This document shows, one piece after another, positions 1 to 7,800 of a stretch of 64,000 nt of DNA. Location of the stretch: assembly GCF_018449655.1 (NCBI RefSeq), contig NZ_JAAVUX010000006.1, positions 186,001-250,000 of the forward strand. Direction: 5' to 3'. Both the position numbers and the translations under genes were made by a program. This DNA comes from Pseudomonas sp. dw_358 (GTDB lineage: Bacteria > Pseudomonadota > Gammaproteobacteria > Pseudomonadales > Pseudomonadaceae). The notes under the pieces were generated by a model. It had not been told where the DNA came from. It saw only the letters and a list, made by a program, of their open reading frames with translations, and ran no database searches. Positions within the stretch are counted from its first letter, which is position 1; every line of letters starts with the position of its first letter.

Positions 1-344
1 TCAAGGACGTGGCCGATGATGACATGATCCTCGACATCGGGCCGAAAACAGCGGCTAATTTCGCTGAACTCCTGAAAGCTTCGAAAACCATTCTGTGGAA
101 TGGTCCGGTGGGTGTGTTCGAGTTCGACCAATTTGGCAATGGCACCCAAGTGCTGGCCCGGGCGATTGCCGAGAGCCCGGCCTTTTCCATCGCGGGTGGG
201 GGTGACACCCTGGCGGCCATCGACAAATACGGCGTGGCTAAAAAAATCTCCTACATTTCCACAGGCGGCGGCGCGTTTCTCGAGTTCGTCGAGGGCAAGG
301 TGCTGCCAGCGGTGCAGGTACTCGAGGAGCGGGCCAAGGCCTGA
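1..344 (+). CDS. pgk: phosphoglycerate kinase, C-terminal part (5' end outside window)
   Basis: This is the last ~113 codons of phosphoglycerate kinase, the glycolytic enzyme that transfers phosphate between 1,3-bisphosphoglycerate and ADP. The visible part is the C-terminal nucleotide-binding lobe: WNGPVGVFE, then GGGDT, then STGGGAFLE, all standard PGK signatures, and a normal C-terminus. The frame is open to the left edge of the window, so the true start lies upstream. The fructose-bisphosphate aldolase gene follows about 1 kb downstream on the same strand, the usual pgk-fba neighbourhood in Pseudomonas, with three small lipoprotein genes between. Confidence 0.95.
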   Translation, partial: KDVADDDMILDIGPKTAANFAELLKASKTILWNGPVGVFEFDQFGNGTQVLARAIAESPAFSIAGGGDTLAAIDKYGVAKKISYISTGGGAFLEFVEGKVLPAVQVLEERAKA

Positions 345-349
345 TCGAC

Positions 350-571
350 ATGGGTGTACTGCATCGTTTGAGCGGGCTCGCGCTGGCGGTCTGGCTGCTG
401 GCAGGTTGCACGAGCCATCCGGATGAACCGCCCGTGACTCGGGCGGCCAAGCCGACCGGGGCCGGGTGTGAGCAGTCAGACTGGCAGGCGCAAACGGCGC
501 CGGTGATCAACAAGCGCCTGGGGCCTGATGTGCTGGAGCAATATGACGCCGGGCAGAAAGGTTGCCCGTGA
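350..571 (+). CDS. small putative lipoprotein
   Basis: A 73-residue protein starting 5 nt after the pgk stop, so probably co-transcribed. The N-terminus is a short lipoprotein signal with positive residues early, a hydrophobic stretch and a lipobox LAGC that would place the lipidated Cys at position 20. The rest is short, hydrophilic and unstructured-looking, with two further cysteines (positions ~40 and ~72) that could form a disulfide. I do not recognise a domain. Position between pgk and fba is shared with other pseudomonads. A function cannot be assigned; an envelope role is inferred only from the signal. Confidence 0.7.
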   Translation: MGVLHRLSGLALAVWLLAGCTSHPDEPPVTRAAKPTGAGCEQSDWQAQTAPVINKRLGPDVLEQYDAGQKGCP

Positions 572-653
572 GCGAACCAGGCAACCACTGACCCCGGCAG
601 TGGTCTTTAGAGTGTGAACAATTTTTGCAACGGATTGATGCGAGGGTTCCACC

Positions 654-860
654 ATGAAGATTGTCTGTCTGGCCGTCATGACGGCAGTAATGCTCAGTGG
701 TTGTTCGCTGTTCGGCGGCTCGGACAGCGCTTGTGAAGTGTTCAGTCCGGCAGCGGTCACGCTGCCCACGACGAACAACGAGAAGCAGGTCCAGACCAGT
801 GCAACAGGTGATCCAGGGCCGAACAGCAACATTCAACAGGATTGCGGGTCAAAGGGCTGA
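654..860 (+). CDS. small putative lipoprotein
   Basis: A 68-residue protein with a clear lipoprotein signal peptide (MKIVCLAVMTAVMLSGC, lipidated Cys at 17). A GAGGGTTCC sequence sits upstream as a possible ribosome binding site. After the lipobox there is a low-complexity tail rich in Gly, Ser, Thr and Asn, with two cysteines that might pair. No domain recognised. It lies in the pgk-fba interval with two other lipoprotein genes on the same strand and may be read through from pgk. The lipobox makes a real gene likely, but the short length leaves doubt. Confidence 0.6.
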   Translation: MKIVCLAVMTAVMLSGCSLFGGSDSACEVFSPAAVTLPTTNNEKQVQTSATGDPGPNSNIQQDCGSKG

Positions 861-888
861 TTTCGCCTGGGCAGTTTAAGGAATGCGC

Positions 889-1233
889 ATGAAGCGCTGG
901 ATACCGCTGCTCTGTGCAGCGGCCTTGACGAGTGGGTGTGGGGGCATTGGCCTTGGTTTTGGCGGTGCTCGGGCGCCAGCGTCGCAGGACTGGACGCATT
1001 GGGTCTGCGACAGTGACGTCAGCGTGCAATGGCGTTATACCGATACCGGGCAGCAGCAGGTTGAGGCGCGACTTGAGCCCAAGGCTCAGGTTTATCATCT
1101 CAAGGCAGAGCCGGGAGCTGATGGCCAGTTGTACAGTGATGGCGTACTGGCCTTGCATGTGCAAGGCTCTGAAGGCCTGGTGTACTGGGTAGCCACCAAC
1201 GATCTGATAGGCCGGGGCTGCAAGGCTCCGTGA
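889..1233 (+). CDS. MliC-like lipoprotein (possible lysozyme inhibitor)
   Basis: A 114-residue lipoprotein: [17 protein letters not shown] gives lipidation at Cys17. The mature part runs from [16 protein letters not shown] through [20 protein letters not shown] to a C-terminal Cys. This resembles the MliC/PliC fold of C-type lysozyme inhibitors: a paired N- and C-terminal Cys, a YSDG-type strand and a strand ending near a conserved aromatic. The start at 889 is preferred to the in-frame ATG at 883 because AAGGA (878-882) is correctly spaced only for 889. An envelope defence role against lysozyme is inferred; assignment rests on the pattern alone. Confidence 0.6.
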   Translation: MKRWIPLLCAAALTSGCGGIGLGFGGARAPASQDWTHWVCDSDVSVQWRYTDTGQQQVEARLEPKAQVYHLKAEPGADGQLYSDGVLALHVQGSEGLVYWVATNDLIGRGCKAP

Positions 1234-1328
1234 CGCACGGGTCCGGCAGGTGCCGGGCCATTGCAGGCTGGCCGCTGTTGCGGCAGGCTGGAACAATAAA
1301 TGACCCTCGACCGGGAGAGAGATTACCC

Positions 1329-2393
1329 ATGGCACTGATTAGCATGCGCCAGATGCTGGACCACGCAGCCGAGTTCGGCTACGGCGTACCAGCCTTCAAC
1401 GTCAATAACCTGGAGCAGATGCGCGCCATCATGGAAGCGGCCGACAAGACCGACTCGCCCGTGATCGTGCAGGCTTCGGCGGGTGCGCGCAAATACGCCG
1501 GTGCGCCTTTCCTGCGCCACCTGATCCTGGCCGCCATCGAAGAATTCCCGCACATTCCGGTGTGCATGCACCAGGACCACGGCACCAGCCCGGACATCTG
1601 CCAGCGCTCGATCCAGCTGGGCTTCAGCTCGGTGATGATGGACGGCTCCCTGGGTGTCGACGGCAAGACCCCGACCGACTATGACTACAACGTGCGCGTC
1701 ACTCAGCAGACGGTGGCCATGGCCCACGCCTGCGGCGTTTCGGTGGAGGGCGAACTGGGTTGCCTGGGTTCGCTGGAAACCGGTCAGGCCGGTGAAGAAG
1801 ATGGCGTGGGTGCCGAAGGTATCCTGGACCATAGCCAGATGCTGACCGACCCGGAAGAAGCGGCCGAGTTCGTCAAGGCTACCCAGGTGGATGCGCTGGC
1901 CATCGCCATCGGCACCAGCCATGGCGCCTACAAGTTCACCAAGCCGCCGACCGGTGACATTCTGGCCATCGATCGGATCAAGGCGATTCATGCGCGCATC
2001 CCCAACACTCACCTGGTCATGCACGGTTCGTCTTCGGTGCCACAGGACTGGCTGGCGATCATCAACGAGTACGGTGGCCAGATCAAAGAGACCTACGGCG
2101 TACCGGTCGAAGAAATCGTCGAGGGCATCAAGCACGGCGTGCGCAAGGTCAACATCGACACCGACCTGCGTCTGGCATCCACTGGTGCCATCCGCCGCTT
2201 CATGGCGCAGCATCCGAGCGAGTTCGACCCGCGCAAATACTTCGCTGAAACCGTGAAGGCCATGCGTGACGTGTGTATCGCGCGTTATGAAGCTTTCGGA
2301 ACGGCCGGCAATGCCTCGAAGATCAAGCCGATCTCCCTGGAAGGCATGTTCCAGCGTTACGCCAAGGGTGAGTTGGCCGCCAAGGTCAACTGA
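1329..2393 (+). CDS. fba: class II fructose-1,6-bisphosphate aldolase
   Basis: A 354-residue zinc-dependent aldolase that interconverts fructose-1,6-bisphosphate with DHAP and glyceraldehyde-3-phosphate. It shows the class II Calvin-type pattern: [14 protein letters not shown] near the N-terminus, the metal and substrate motif [11 protein letters not shown], the glycine-rich [12 protein letters not shown] loop, and [11 protein letters not shown] with [11 protein letters not shown] towards the C-terminus. The open frame extends upstream, but the ATG at 1329 matches the family N-terminus [15 protein letters not shown], preceded by a GGGAGAGA purine tract. It pairs functionally with pgk, supporting gluconeogenesis, which pseudomonads need when growing on the amino acids and betaines handled elsewhere in this window. 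Confidence 0.97.
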   Translation: MALISMRQMLDHAAEFGYGVPAFNVNNLEQMRAIMEAADKTDSPVIVQASAGARKYAGAPFLRHLILAAIEEFPHIPVCMHQDHGTSPDICQRSIQLGFSSVMMDGSLGVDGKTPTDYDYNVRVTQQTVAMAHACGVSVEGELGCLGSLETGQAGEEDGVGAEGILDHSQMLTDPEEAAEFVKATQVDALAIAIGTSHGAYKFTKPPTGDILAIDRIKAIHARIPNTHLVMHGSSSVPQDWLAIINEYGGQIKETYGVPVEEIVEGIKHGVRKVNIDTDLRLASTGAIRRFMAQHPSEFDPRKYFAETVKAMRDVCIARYEAFGTAGNASKIKPISLEGMFQRYAKGELAAKVN

Positions 2394-2404
2394 TTCGGCA
2401 TTCT

Positions 2405-2428
2405 CACGGGACATACTCATGTCCCGTG
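2405..2428 (+). terminator. hairpin after fba
   Basis: A perfect inverted repeat with 10-nt arms (CACGGGACAT / ATGTCCCGTG) begins 12 nt after the fba stop. There is no convincing T-run, so it could be a weak terminator or a 3' mRNA stabiliser. It also lies at the convergent junction with the lyase gene. Confidence 0.45.
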
Positions 2429-2444
2429 TGATCCGGCCGCCAGA

Positions 2445-3113
2445 TCACGGCGTATGGGTGATCGCCAAGTTGTAGAACGTCACCGCCCCGCCCTCCGTTG
2501 CATACCCTGTGTTGTCCTGCACATAAGCCCCGGCCTTGTAATAGAAAGCGGCCGTGGACCATTTCGTATCGATTTTGACCACGTAGGTCTTGTCCGCCAC
2601 GGTCACGCTCAGGGTCCCGTCTTTGGCCAGGTGAATGATGTACGGGAAGCGCGTATTGAGTTTTACCCCGCTGGCGATAGTGATGACCGCCGCGTCTGCA
2701 TCCGCCGGGCTCAACCGAAGTTTGGCCACGACGTTGCCATCGGCGGTCTTTTCCTTGTACTGGTATTCCACCTTCAGCATCGGTTCATTGCTGTTGAAAA
2801 CGTGGATCTGGCCGATAACGATCTTGCCGGTCGAGGGCACCTGGTTGATCATCAACGAGGCCCGCAGATAATTGTCGGCGGCGCCGTACGTCCAATTGTG
2901 GACCGTGCCGTTGGCGTTGGTTTCTCGCAACTCAGAGCGCGGGTAGATGGCGTTGGCCGTTTTGCTTCCGGTCACCGGGGCCCAGAAAAAAAGGGTGCCG
3001 GTGTCGGAGTGAAAATAGGCATCCTTAAATCCCTTGACCAGGACAGGAGTGGCAATGGTCAGGGCTGGAGTGCCCTCAGGAATACTGAGGTTCCAGGTAG
3101 AGAGGTCGATCAT
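2445..3113 (-). CDS. polysaccharide lyase family 7 (alginate lyase-like)
   Basis: A 222-residue protein with the three PL7 beta-jelly-roll active-site strands in order: YPRSELRET (about residues 57-65), GQIHV in the middle, and YYKAGAYVQDN near the C-terminus. Family members cleave alginate by beta-elimination. The start at 3113 is chosen because the family N-terminus (IDLSTWNLSIP) follows it directly and a GGAAGG site lies 7-12 nt upstream; the 30 extra upstream residues look like untranslated leader. No signal peptide is visible, so secretion is unclear. It is convergent with fba and divergent from the c-di-GMP gene. A role in trimming alginate or other uronates is inferred. Confidence 0.85.
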   Translation of the reverse strand: MIDLSTWNLSIPEGTPALTIATPVLVKGFKDAYFHSDTGTLFFWAPVTGSKTANAIYPRSELRETNANGTVHNWTYGAADNYLRASLMINQVPSTGKIVIGQIHVFNSNEPMLKVEYQYKEKTADGNVVAKLRLSPADADAAVITIASGVKLNTRFPYIIHLAKDGTLSVTVADKTYVVKIDTKWSTAAFYYKAGAYVQDNTGYATEGGAVTFYNLAITHTP

Positions 3114-3390
3114 GGGAGGCCTTCCGTAAAAAGGGCGACGCCGAATGACGGCGACTCTCTCTATTATCGGCGCGCGACGGAAAGTTTGAGGTGCAGTCGA
3201 CAAGTGGCTGACGTCATCGAGTTGACGTTAATTTATAATTATTCTGCGCGGGTCTACCATTGGTCGCCGCCTGTCATAATGTTTGAAAGAATAAGCAGTG
3301 CTTCGTCACTGTTTGTTGGGATCCACAGCTAAAGTAGTTCAGTCAGTGCCCATCTTTCGGGCTTGGCCGTCTGAACCACAGGGGAGCAGC

Positions 3391-5511
3391 ATGGAATGCG
3401 CACCAACTCAACCAAATGACAACAGTTCGGTCTTGCTGGTAGTCGACGACTATCCCGAAAACCTGATCAGAATGCGTGCCTTGCTCGAACGCCAGGATTG
3501 GCAGGTCGTCACGGCAGCGTCCGGCGTCGAGGCGCTGGGGGCATTGCTGGAGCACGAGGTCGATCTGGTGCTGCTGGATGTGCAGATGCCAGGCATGGAT
3601 GGCTTCGAGGTTGCTCGCCTGATGCGCGGGAGCCAGCGGACGCGCCTGACCCCCATTATCTTCCTGACCGCCAATGAGCAGTCCCAGGCAGCGGTGCTCA
3701 AGGGCTACGCCAACGGCGCGGTCGATTACCTGTTCAAACCCTTTGATCCGCAGATCCTTCGACCCAAGGTCCAGGCCCTGCTGGAGCAGCAACGTAACCG
3801 CAAGGATCTGCAGCGCCTGAGCAAGGATCTGGAGTCAGCCAGGGCTTTCAATGCCTCGGTGCTGGAGAATGCGGCCGAGGGCATCCTGGTGGTGGATGAG
3901 CATGGCCAGGTGACCTACGCCAACCCGGCGATTTCGCGACTGCTGGGCGCGTCGGCGGAAGAGTTGCGCAACGCGGCCCTGATCGATTTTCTGCACAAGC
4001 CGGCGGTGCACAGTTGGCGGGAGTCCGAATTCTTCCGCGCCTACAGCAGCCGCGATACCTTCCGTATTCACGATGCCTCCTTGCGCACCCACAACGGTCA
4101 GCACTTGCCCGTGGCCTTGTCCTGTGCGCCGTTGCCCGGCGAGCAGCGCGCCATGGTGGTGACGGTGCTCGACATGTCGGTGGTGCGCAGCCTGCACCAG
4201 CAACTTGAATACCAGGCGGTGACGGACCCGCTCACCGGACTGCTCAACCGCCGTGGTTTTCACCAGGCCGTGGAAAGCGCGCTGCTGCGCAACGAGCGGC
4301 AGGACAAGGCCCAGGCGCTGTTGTACCTGGACCTGGACGGCTTCAAGCGCATCAACGACACCCATGGCCACGACGCCGGGGACAAGGCCCTGCGGTGGGT
4401 GGCCGACCAGCTCAAGGACAGCCTGCGCCCCTGGGACATCGTCGCGCGCATCGGCGGTGACGAGTTCACGGTGTTGCTCGATACCCTCGAATACCCGGAG
4501 CAGGCGGCCAAGGTCGCTGAAAAGCTGATTGATCGCATTTCCATGTGCCAGCAAGTGGACGGCCTGGAGGTTTCGCTGGGGGTCAGTATCGGCATTGCTA
4601 CCAGCGCGACATCCGGGGCGACCATAGAAGGCCTGCTGCATGCCGCCGATATCGCCATGTACGCCGCCAAACAGGCGGGCCGACAGCAGTATCGCTATTA
4701 CGATCAGGACATGAACGGTCGGGCACGCTCACGTTTGATGCTGGAAGGTAGCGTGGGTAATGCCATCGAGCACAAGGATTTCACCTTGGTCTATCAGCCT
4801 CAGGTGTCGCTGGCTGATGGCAGCTTGCGCGGCTTCGAAGCCTTGCTGCGCTGGCAGCACCCGAGCGTCGGCGATGTGCCACCAGGTCTTTTCATTCCGT
4901 TGCTGGAAGAGGCGCGCCTGATCAGCCGCCTGACCAGCTGGATTTACCAGCAAGGGGCAGCACAGCGGCGCGAGTGGTTCAACGGCTTTGCCGACGAGCT
5001 GGTTTTGGGCATCAGCCTGAGCAACGCCCAGTTCAGCATGCCGAACCTGGTGTCCGAGCTGCAGCGGGCGATTTCAATGCATGGCCTGCAACCGCGGCAG
5101 CTGGAAGTCGAAGTGACCGAGACTTCTTTGGCGCATAACCTCGGTGATGCCTTGCGCCAGCTTCAGCAGCTGCGCAATCTGGGCGTGCGGGTGGCGCTGG
5201 ATGACTTCGGCATGGGCCACTGCTCCCTCAAACTGTTGCGTGATCTGCCGGTGGACACTCTCAAGCTGGACCGGCACCTGGTGGCCAAGCTGCCAGGCTC
5301 CAAGGGGGATGCCATCATGGCGCGAGGGATCATCGAGGTCTGTCGCGAGTTCGGTGTGACGGTGATCGCCGAGGGGGTGGAAACCTCCGAGCAATACCAA
5401 TGGCTGTTGGCCAATGGTTGCGAGCTGGCTCAGGGCTTCATCGTCGCCAAGCCACTGACCGCCGCTGATGCCGGCCGTTTCCCGCCGCGCTTTGATTGGG
5501 CCGCGATCTGA
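3391..5511 (+). CDS. response regulator with PAS, GGDEF and EAL domains (c-di-GMP turnover)
   Basis: A 706-residue cytoplasmic signalling protein. Domains in order: REC receiver (about 14-130, phospho-acceptor Asp63 in LLDVQMPGMDG), PAS (about 150-260), GGDEF (motif intact at 355-359) and EAL (EALLRW at 483, later VEVTETS, ALDDFG and VIAEGVET). Both catalytic motifs look intact, so it could make and degrade c-di-GMP, with the balance set by phosphorylation and the PAS ligand. The start at 3391 has GGGGAGCAGC before it; upstream in-frame codons look like leader. No histidine kinase is adjacent, so the partner is unknown. It is divergent from the alginate lyase-like gene, and a shared biofilm theme is only inference. 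Confidence 0.93.
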   Translation: MECAPTQPNDNSSVLLVVDDYPENLIRMRALLERQDWQVVTAASGVEALGALLEHEVDLVLLDVQMPGMDGFEVARLMRGSQRTRLTPIIFLTANEQSQAAVLKGYANGAVDYLFKPFDPQILRPKVQALLEQQRNRKDLQRLSKDLESARAFNASVLENAAEGILVVDEHGQVTYANPAISRLLGASAEELRNAALIDFLHKPAVHSWRESEFFRAYSSRDTFRIHDASLRTHNGQHLPVALSCAPLPGEQRAMVVTVLDMSVVRSLHQQLEYQAVTDPLTGLLNRRGFHQAVESALLRNERQDKAQALLYLDLDGFKRINDTHGHDAGDKALRWVADQLKDSLRPWDIVARIGGDEFTVLLDTLEYPEQAAKVAEKLIDRISMCQQVDGLEVSLGVSIGIATSATSGATIEGLLHAADIAMYAAKQAGRQQYRYYDQDMNGRARSRLMLEGSVGNAIEHKDFTLVYQPQVSLADGSLRGFEALLRWQHPSVGDVPPGLFIPLLEEARLISRLTSWIYQQGAAQRREWFNGFADELVLGISLSNAQFSMPNLVSELQRAISMHGLQPRQLEVEVTETSLAHNLGDALRQLQQLRNLGVRVALDDFGMGHCSLKLLRDLPVDTLKLDRHLVAKLPGSKGDAIMARGIIEVCREFGVTVIAEGVETSEQYQWLLANGCELAQGFIVAKPLTAADAGRFPPRFDWAAI

Positions 5512-5554
5512 CCACTGCTACACTGGCGGCCGCTCACACTGACTCGCGGCCGCC

Positions 5555-6049
5555 ATGACCCCGCTCAAATACCTGCAAGCCTACCCTCCTGACCTGCAAG
5601 CCCAGGTGCGCCAGATGCTCGACCAAGGGCGCTTGGGTGATTACCTGCACCAACGCTATCCCGAGCGCCATGCCGTGCAAAGCGACAAGGCGCTGTACAC
5701 CTACGTGCTGGATATCAAGCAGGAACACCTGCGAAACGCCCCCAGCATCGACAAGGTCCTGTTCGACAACCGCCTCGACCTCACTCACCGCGCCTTGGGT
5801 CTGCACACCACGGTCTCGCGGGTCCAAGGCGGCAAACTCAAGTCCAAGAAAGAAATCCGCATCGCCTCGCTGTTCAAGGAAGCGGCGCCGCAGTTTCTGA
5901 AGATGATCGTGGTCCACGAACTGGCGCATTTGAAGGAGTCGGACCACAACAAGGCTTTTTACAAGCTGTGCGAGTACATGCAGCCCGGCTACCATCAGCT
6001 CGAATTCGACCTGAGGGTCTACCTGACCTGGCGTGACCTTCCCACCTGA
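5555..6049 (+). CDS. YgjP-like metallopeptidase (M48/DUF45)
   Basis: A 164-residue protein with the zinc-protease motif VVHELAHLKESDHNKAF, where HExxH and the downstream His in the ESDHNKAFY segment are typical of the YgjP/DUF45 family. Family members are predicted metal-dependent hydrolases of unknown substrate. There is no signal peptide, so it is probably cytoplasmic. It starts 43 nt after the EAL gene, and a small winged-helix gene follows 12 nt after its stop, suggesting a two-gene unit. Confidence 0.85.
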   Translation: MTPLKYLQAYPPDLQAQVRQMLDQGRLGDYLHQRYPERHAVQSDKALYTYVLDIKQEHLRNAPSIDKVLFDNRLDLTHRALGLHTTVSRVQGGKLKSKKEIRIASLFKEAAPQFLKMIVVHELAHLKESDHNKAFYKLCEYMQPGYHQLEFDLRVYLTWRDLPT

Positions 6050-6061
6050 CAGGCAAACTTC

Positions 6062-6358
6062 ATGGAAGTCAGCAAGACCCGAACCAGCTTCTACCGCCGC
6101 CTGTACGTGGCGTTTTTGATCGACAGCGGCCAGGCCAGCAACATTCCCGCCCTGACCGAGGCCACCGGCATGCCGCGACGTACCGCGCAGGATACAGTGG
6201 CGGCGTTGGGCGAGCTTGACATTGTCTGCGAGTTCGAACAGGCCGCCGGTGAGCGTCACCACAGCGGGCGTTATCGGATTCTGGACTGGGGGGCGATTGA
6301 TCGCGGCTGGGTGGAGAACAATCTTCCCCGCATCCGAGAGGTTCTACAGTACCCGTAG
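6062..6358 (+). CDS. small winged helix-turn-helix protein
   Basis: A 98-residue protein that looks like a stand-alone winged HTH: helices around FYRRLYVAFLIDS, a recognition-helix region ALTEATGMPRRTAQDTVAAL, then a wing around GERHHSGRYRILDWG. It begins 12 nt after the metallopeptidase stop, so the pair is probably co-transcribed and may be functionally linked. Its last 15 nt overlap the 3' end of the opposite-strand acetyltransferase gene. A regulatory or DNA-binding role is inferred from the fold only. Confidence 0.75.
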   Translation: MEVSKTRTSFYRRLYVAFLIDSGQASNIPALTEATGMPRRTAQDTVAALGELDIVCEFEQAAGERHHSGRYRILDWGAIDRGWVENNLPRIREVLQYP

Positions 6359-6811
6359 GCCGGCCTTGCGCATGCCGATATGCGGTATGTCATCCTCCAG
6401 GTACACCTCGCCCTCGGCCACAAAACCATAACGCCCGTAATACCCCTGCAAATGCGCCTGGGCCGAGAGATGGATCGCGACTCCCGGCCAGTGCTTCTCC
6501 GCCTGCTGCAGGCCGCGCTCCAGCAGCTCATGCCCCAGCCCCCGGCCTCTGGCCGCAGGGGCGGTCACCACGCGGCCGATGACGACATTGCCACCTTGAG
6601 CATGCGGGTCGAGCAAGCGCAGGTAACCCAGCAGGTGGTCATCCTGCCAGGCCATGAGATGATGGGTGTCGCCCGTCAGGTCCAGGCCGTCGGTTTCCAG
6701 ATAAGGGCAGTGCTGTTCGACGACGAAGACTTCGGTGCGCAAGGTCAGCACGGCATACAGCTGTTCCTTGCCCAGGTCGTCGTGGTGTTTGCAGACCCAT
6801 TCGATCGTCAT
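6344..6811 (-). CDS. elaA: ElaA-type GNAT N-acetyltransferase
   Basis: A 155-residue GNAT protein. The N-terminal LYAVLTLRTEVFVVEQHCPYLETDGLD segment is characteristic of the ElaA branch; the acetyl-CoA loop is seen as VIGRVVTAPAARGRGLGHELLE, followed by a C-terminal GYYGRYGFVAEGEVYLEDDIPHIGM. The family transfers an acetyl group from acetyl-CoA to an unidentified amine substrate in the cytoplasm. It is convergent with the winged-helix gene and overlaps it by 15 nt, so transcription of one may interfere with the other. Confidence 0.88.
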   Translation of the reverse strand: MTIEWVCKHHDDLGKEQLYAVLTLRTEVFVVEQHCPYLETDGLDLTGDTHHLMAWQDDHLLGYLRLLDPHAQGGNVVIGRVVTAPAARGRGLGHELLERGLQQAEKHWPGVAIHLSAQAHLQGYYGRYGFVAEGEVYLEDDIPHIGMRKAGLRVL

Positions 6812-7053
6812 GCCGTGCCTCTTTTCATTAAGTTCAGCGGGCGACCATCAAGCCAGCGAGCCTCATATTTGGCAAGGTCGAATTTAATTCGAGACAAATA
6901 CGGCAAATAGCTACCAACGGCCGATGTCTGCCCCGCAATCTTTGTGTAATCTGGCTGATAACGCAGTTGGCCTGGCCACGGCGTAATGGATGGTCACGCG
7001 GGTCAACAGCTTCACGCGCCGCCGGCCCTAGGGCCCGCTATAGGATCTTGAGC

Positions 7054-7794
7054 ATGCTGCATCTGCTTCGAGCCTGTTGTTTGTTGGGGACCTTGTGCTG
7101 CGCCAATCTGGCAATGGCCGACAAGCTACGCCTGGTGGCCGACGGTTGGCCGCCGTTTACCGATATCACCCAGCCCAATGGTGGCTTGGCAACCGAGTTG
7201 GTGACCACGGCGTTGCAGCGGGCCGGCTTTTCCTCCGGGTTCGAGCAGGTCCCTTGGGCGCGAGCGTTGCTGGGCGTTGGCGAAGGGCGCTACGACATCC
7301 TCATCAATGCGTGGTATAGCGATGAGCGCACCCGCATCGGGCAATTCTCGGTGGGTTACCTGAATAACCGCGTCCTGTTCATTCGGCGCAAGAACTCTAC
7401 CGTCGATTTCCAGGGTGACTACAGCACCTTGCACCCTTACCCGATTGCCGTGGTACGTGGCTACGCTTATTCCCAAGGCTTCGACAGCGATGACCAGATG
7501 CAGAAGGTGCTGGTGCACAACTTTCCCATGGCTGTGCAGATGCTTGCCGCCGGACGGGTTCAGTTGGCGTTGGACGATGAGCTGGTGGCCCGCTATTACC
7601 TCTCCCGCGAGACACCGGCGATACGCAATGCGGTAGAGTTTCTGCCGACGCCCCTGAGTTCCAACCAGCTGCGCATCCTGGTCAGCCTGAAAAACCCTGA
7701 CCATGACCGCATCGTCAAAGGCTTCGACCAGCAGATCGCCGCCATGAAAGCCGACGGCACCTACGATCGACTGGTCAAGCAGTACGGCATGTAG
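7054..7794 (+). CDS. periplasmic solute-binding protein, amino-acid type (orphan)
   Basis: A 246-residue protein with a Sec signal peptide (MLHLLRACCLLGTLCCANLAMA, cleavage near 22-23) followed by KLRLVADGWPPFTDI, the usual start of the SBP_bac_3 fold. Later segments such as YDILINAWYSDERTRIGQFS and MAVQMLAAGRVQLALDDE fit the two-lobed type-3 binding proteins. Start 7054 is selected because the signal peptide begins there, with TAGGAT upstream. No permease or ATPase gene is adjacent, so it may serve a transporter encoded elsewhere or act as a sensor. The ligand cannot be read from the sequence. Confidence 0.82.
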   Translation: MLHLLRACCLLGTLCCANLAMADKLRLVADGWPPFTDITQPNGGLATELVTTALQRAGFSSGFEQVPWARALLGVGEGRYDILINAWYSDERTRIGQFSVGYLNNRVLFIRRKNSTVDFQGDYSTLHPYPIAVVRGYAYSQGFDSDDQMQKVLVHNFPMAVQMLAAGRVQLALDDELVARYYLSRETPAIRNAVEFLPTPLSSNQLRILVSLKNPDHDRIVKGFDQQIAAMKADGTYDRLVKQYGM

Positions 7795-7800
7795 CGCCGG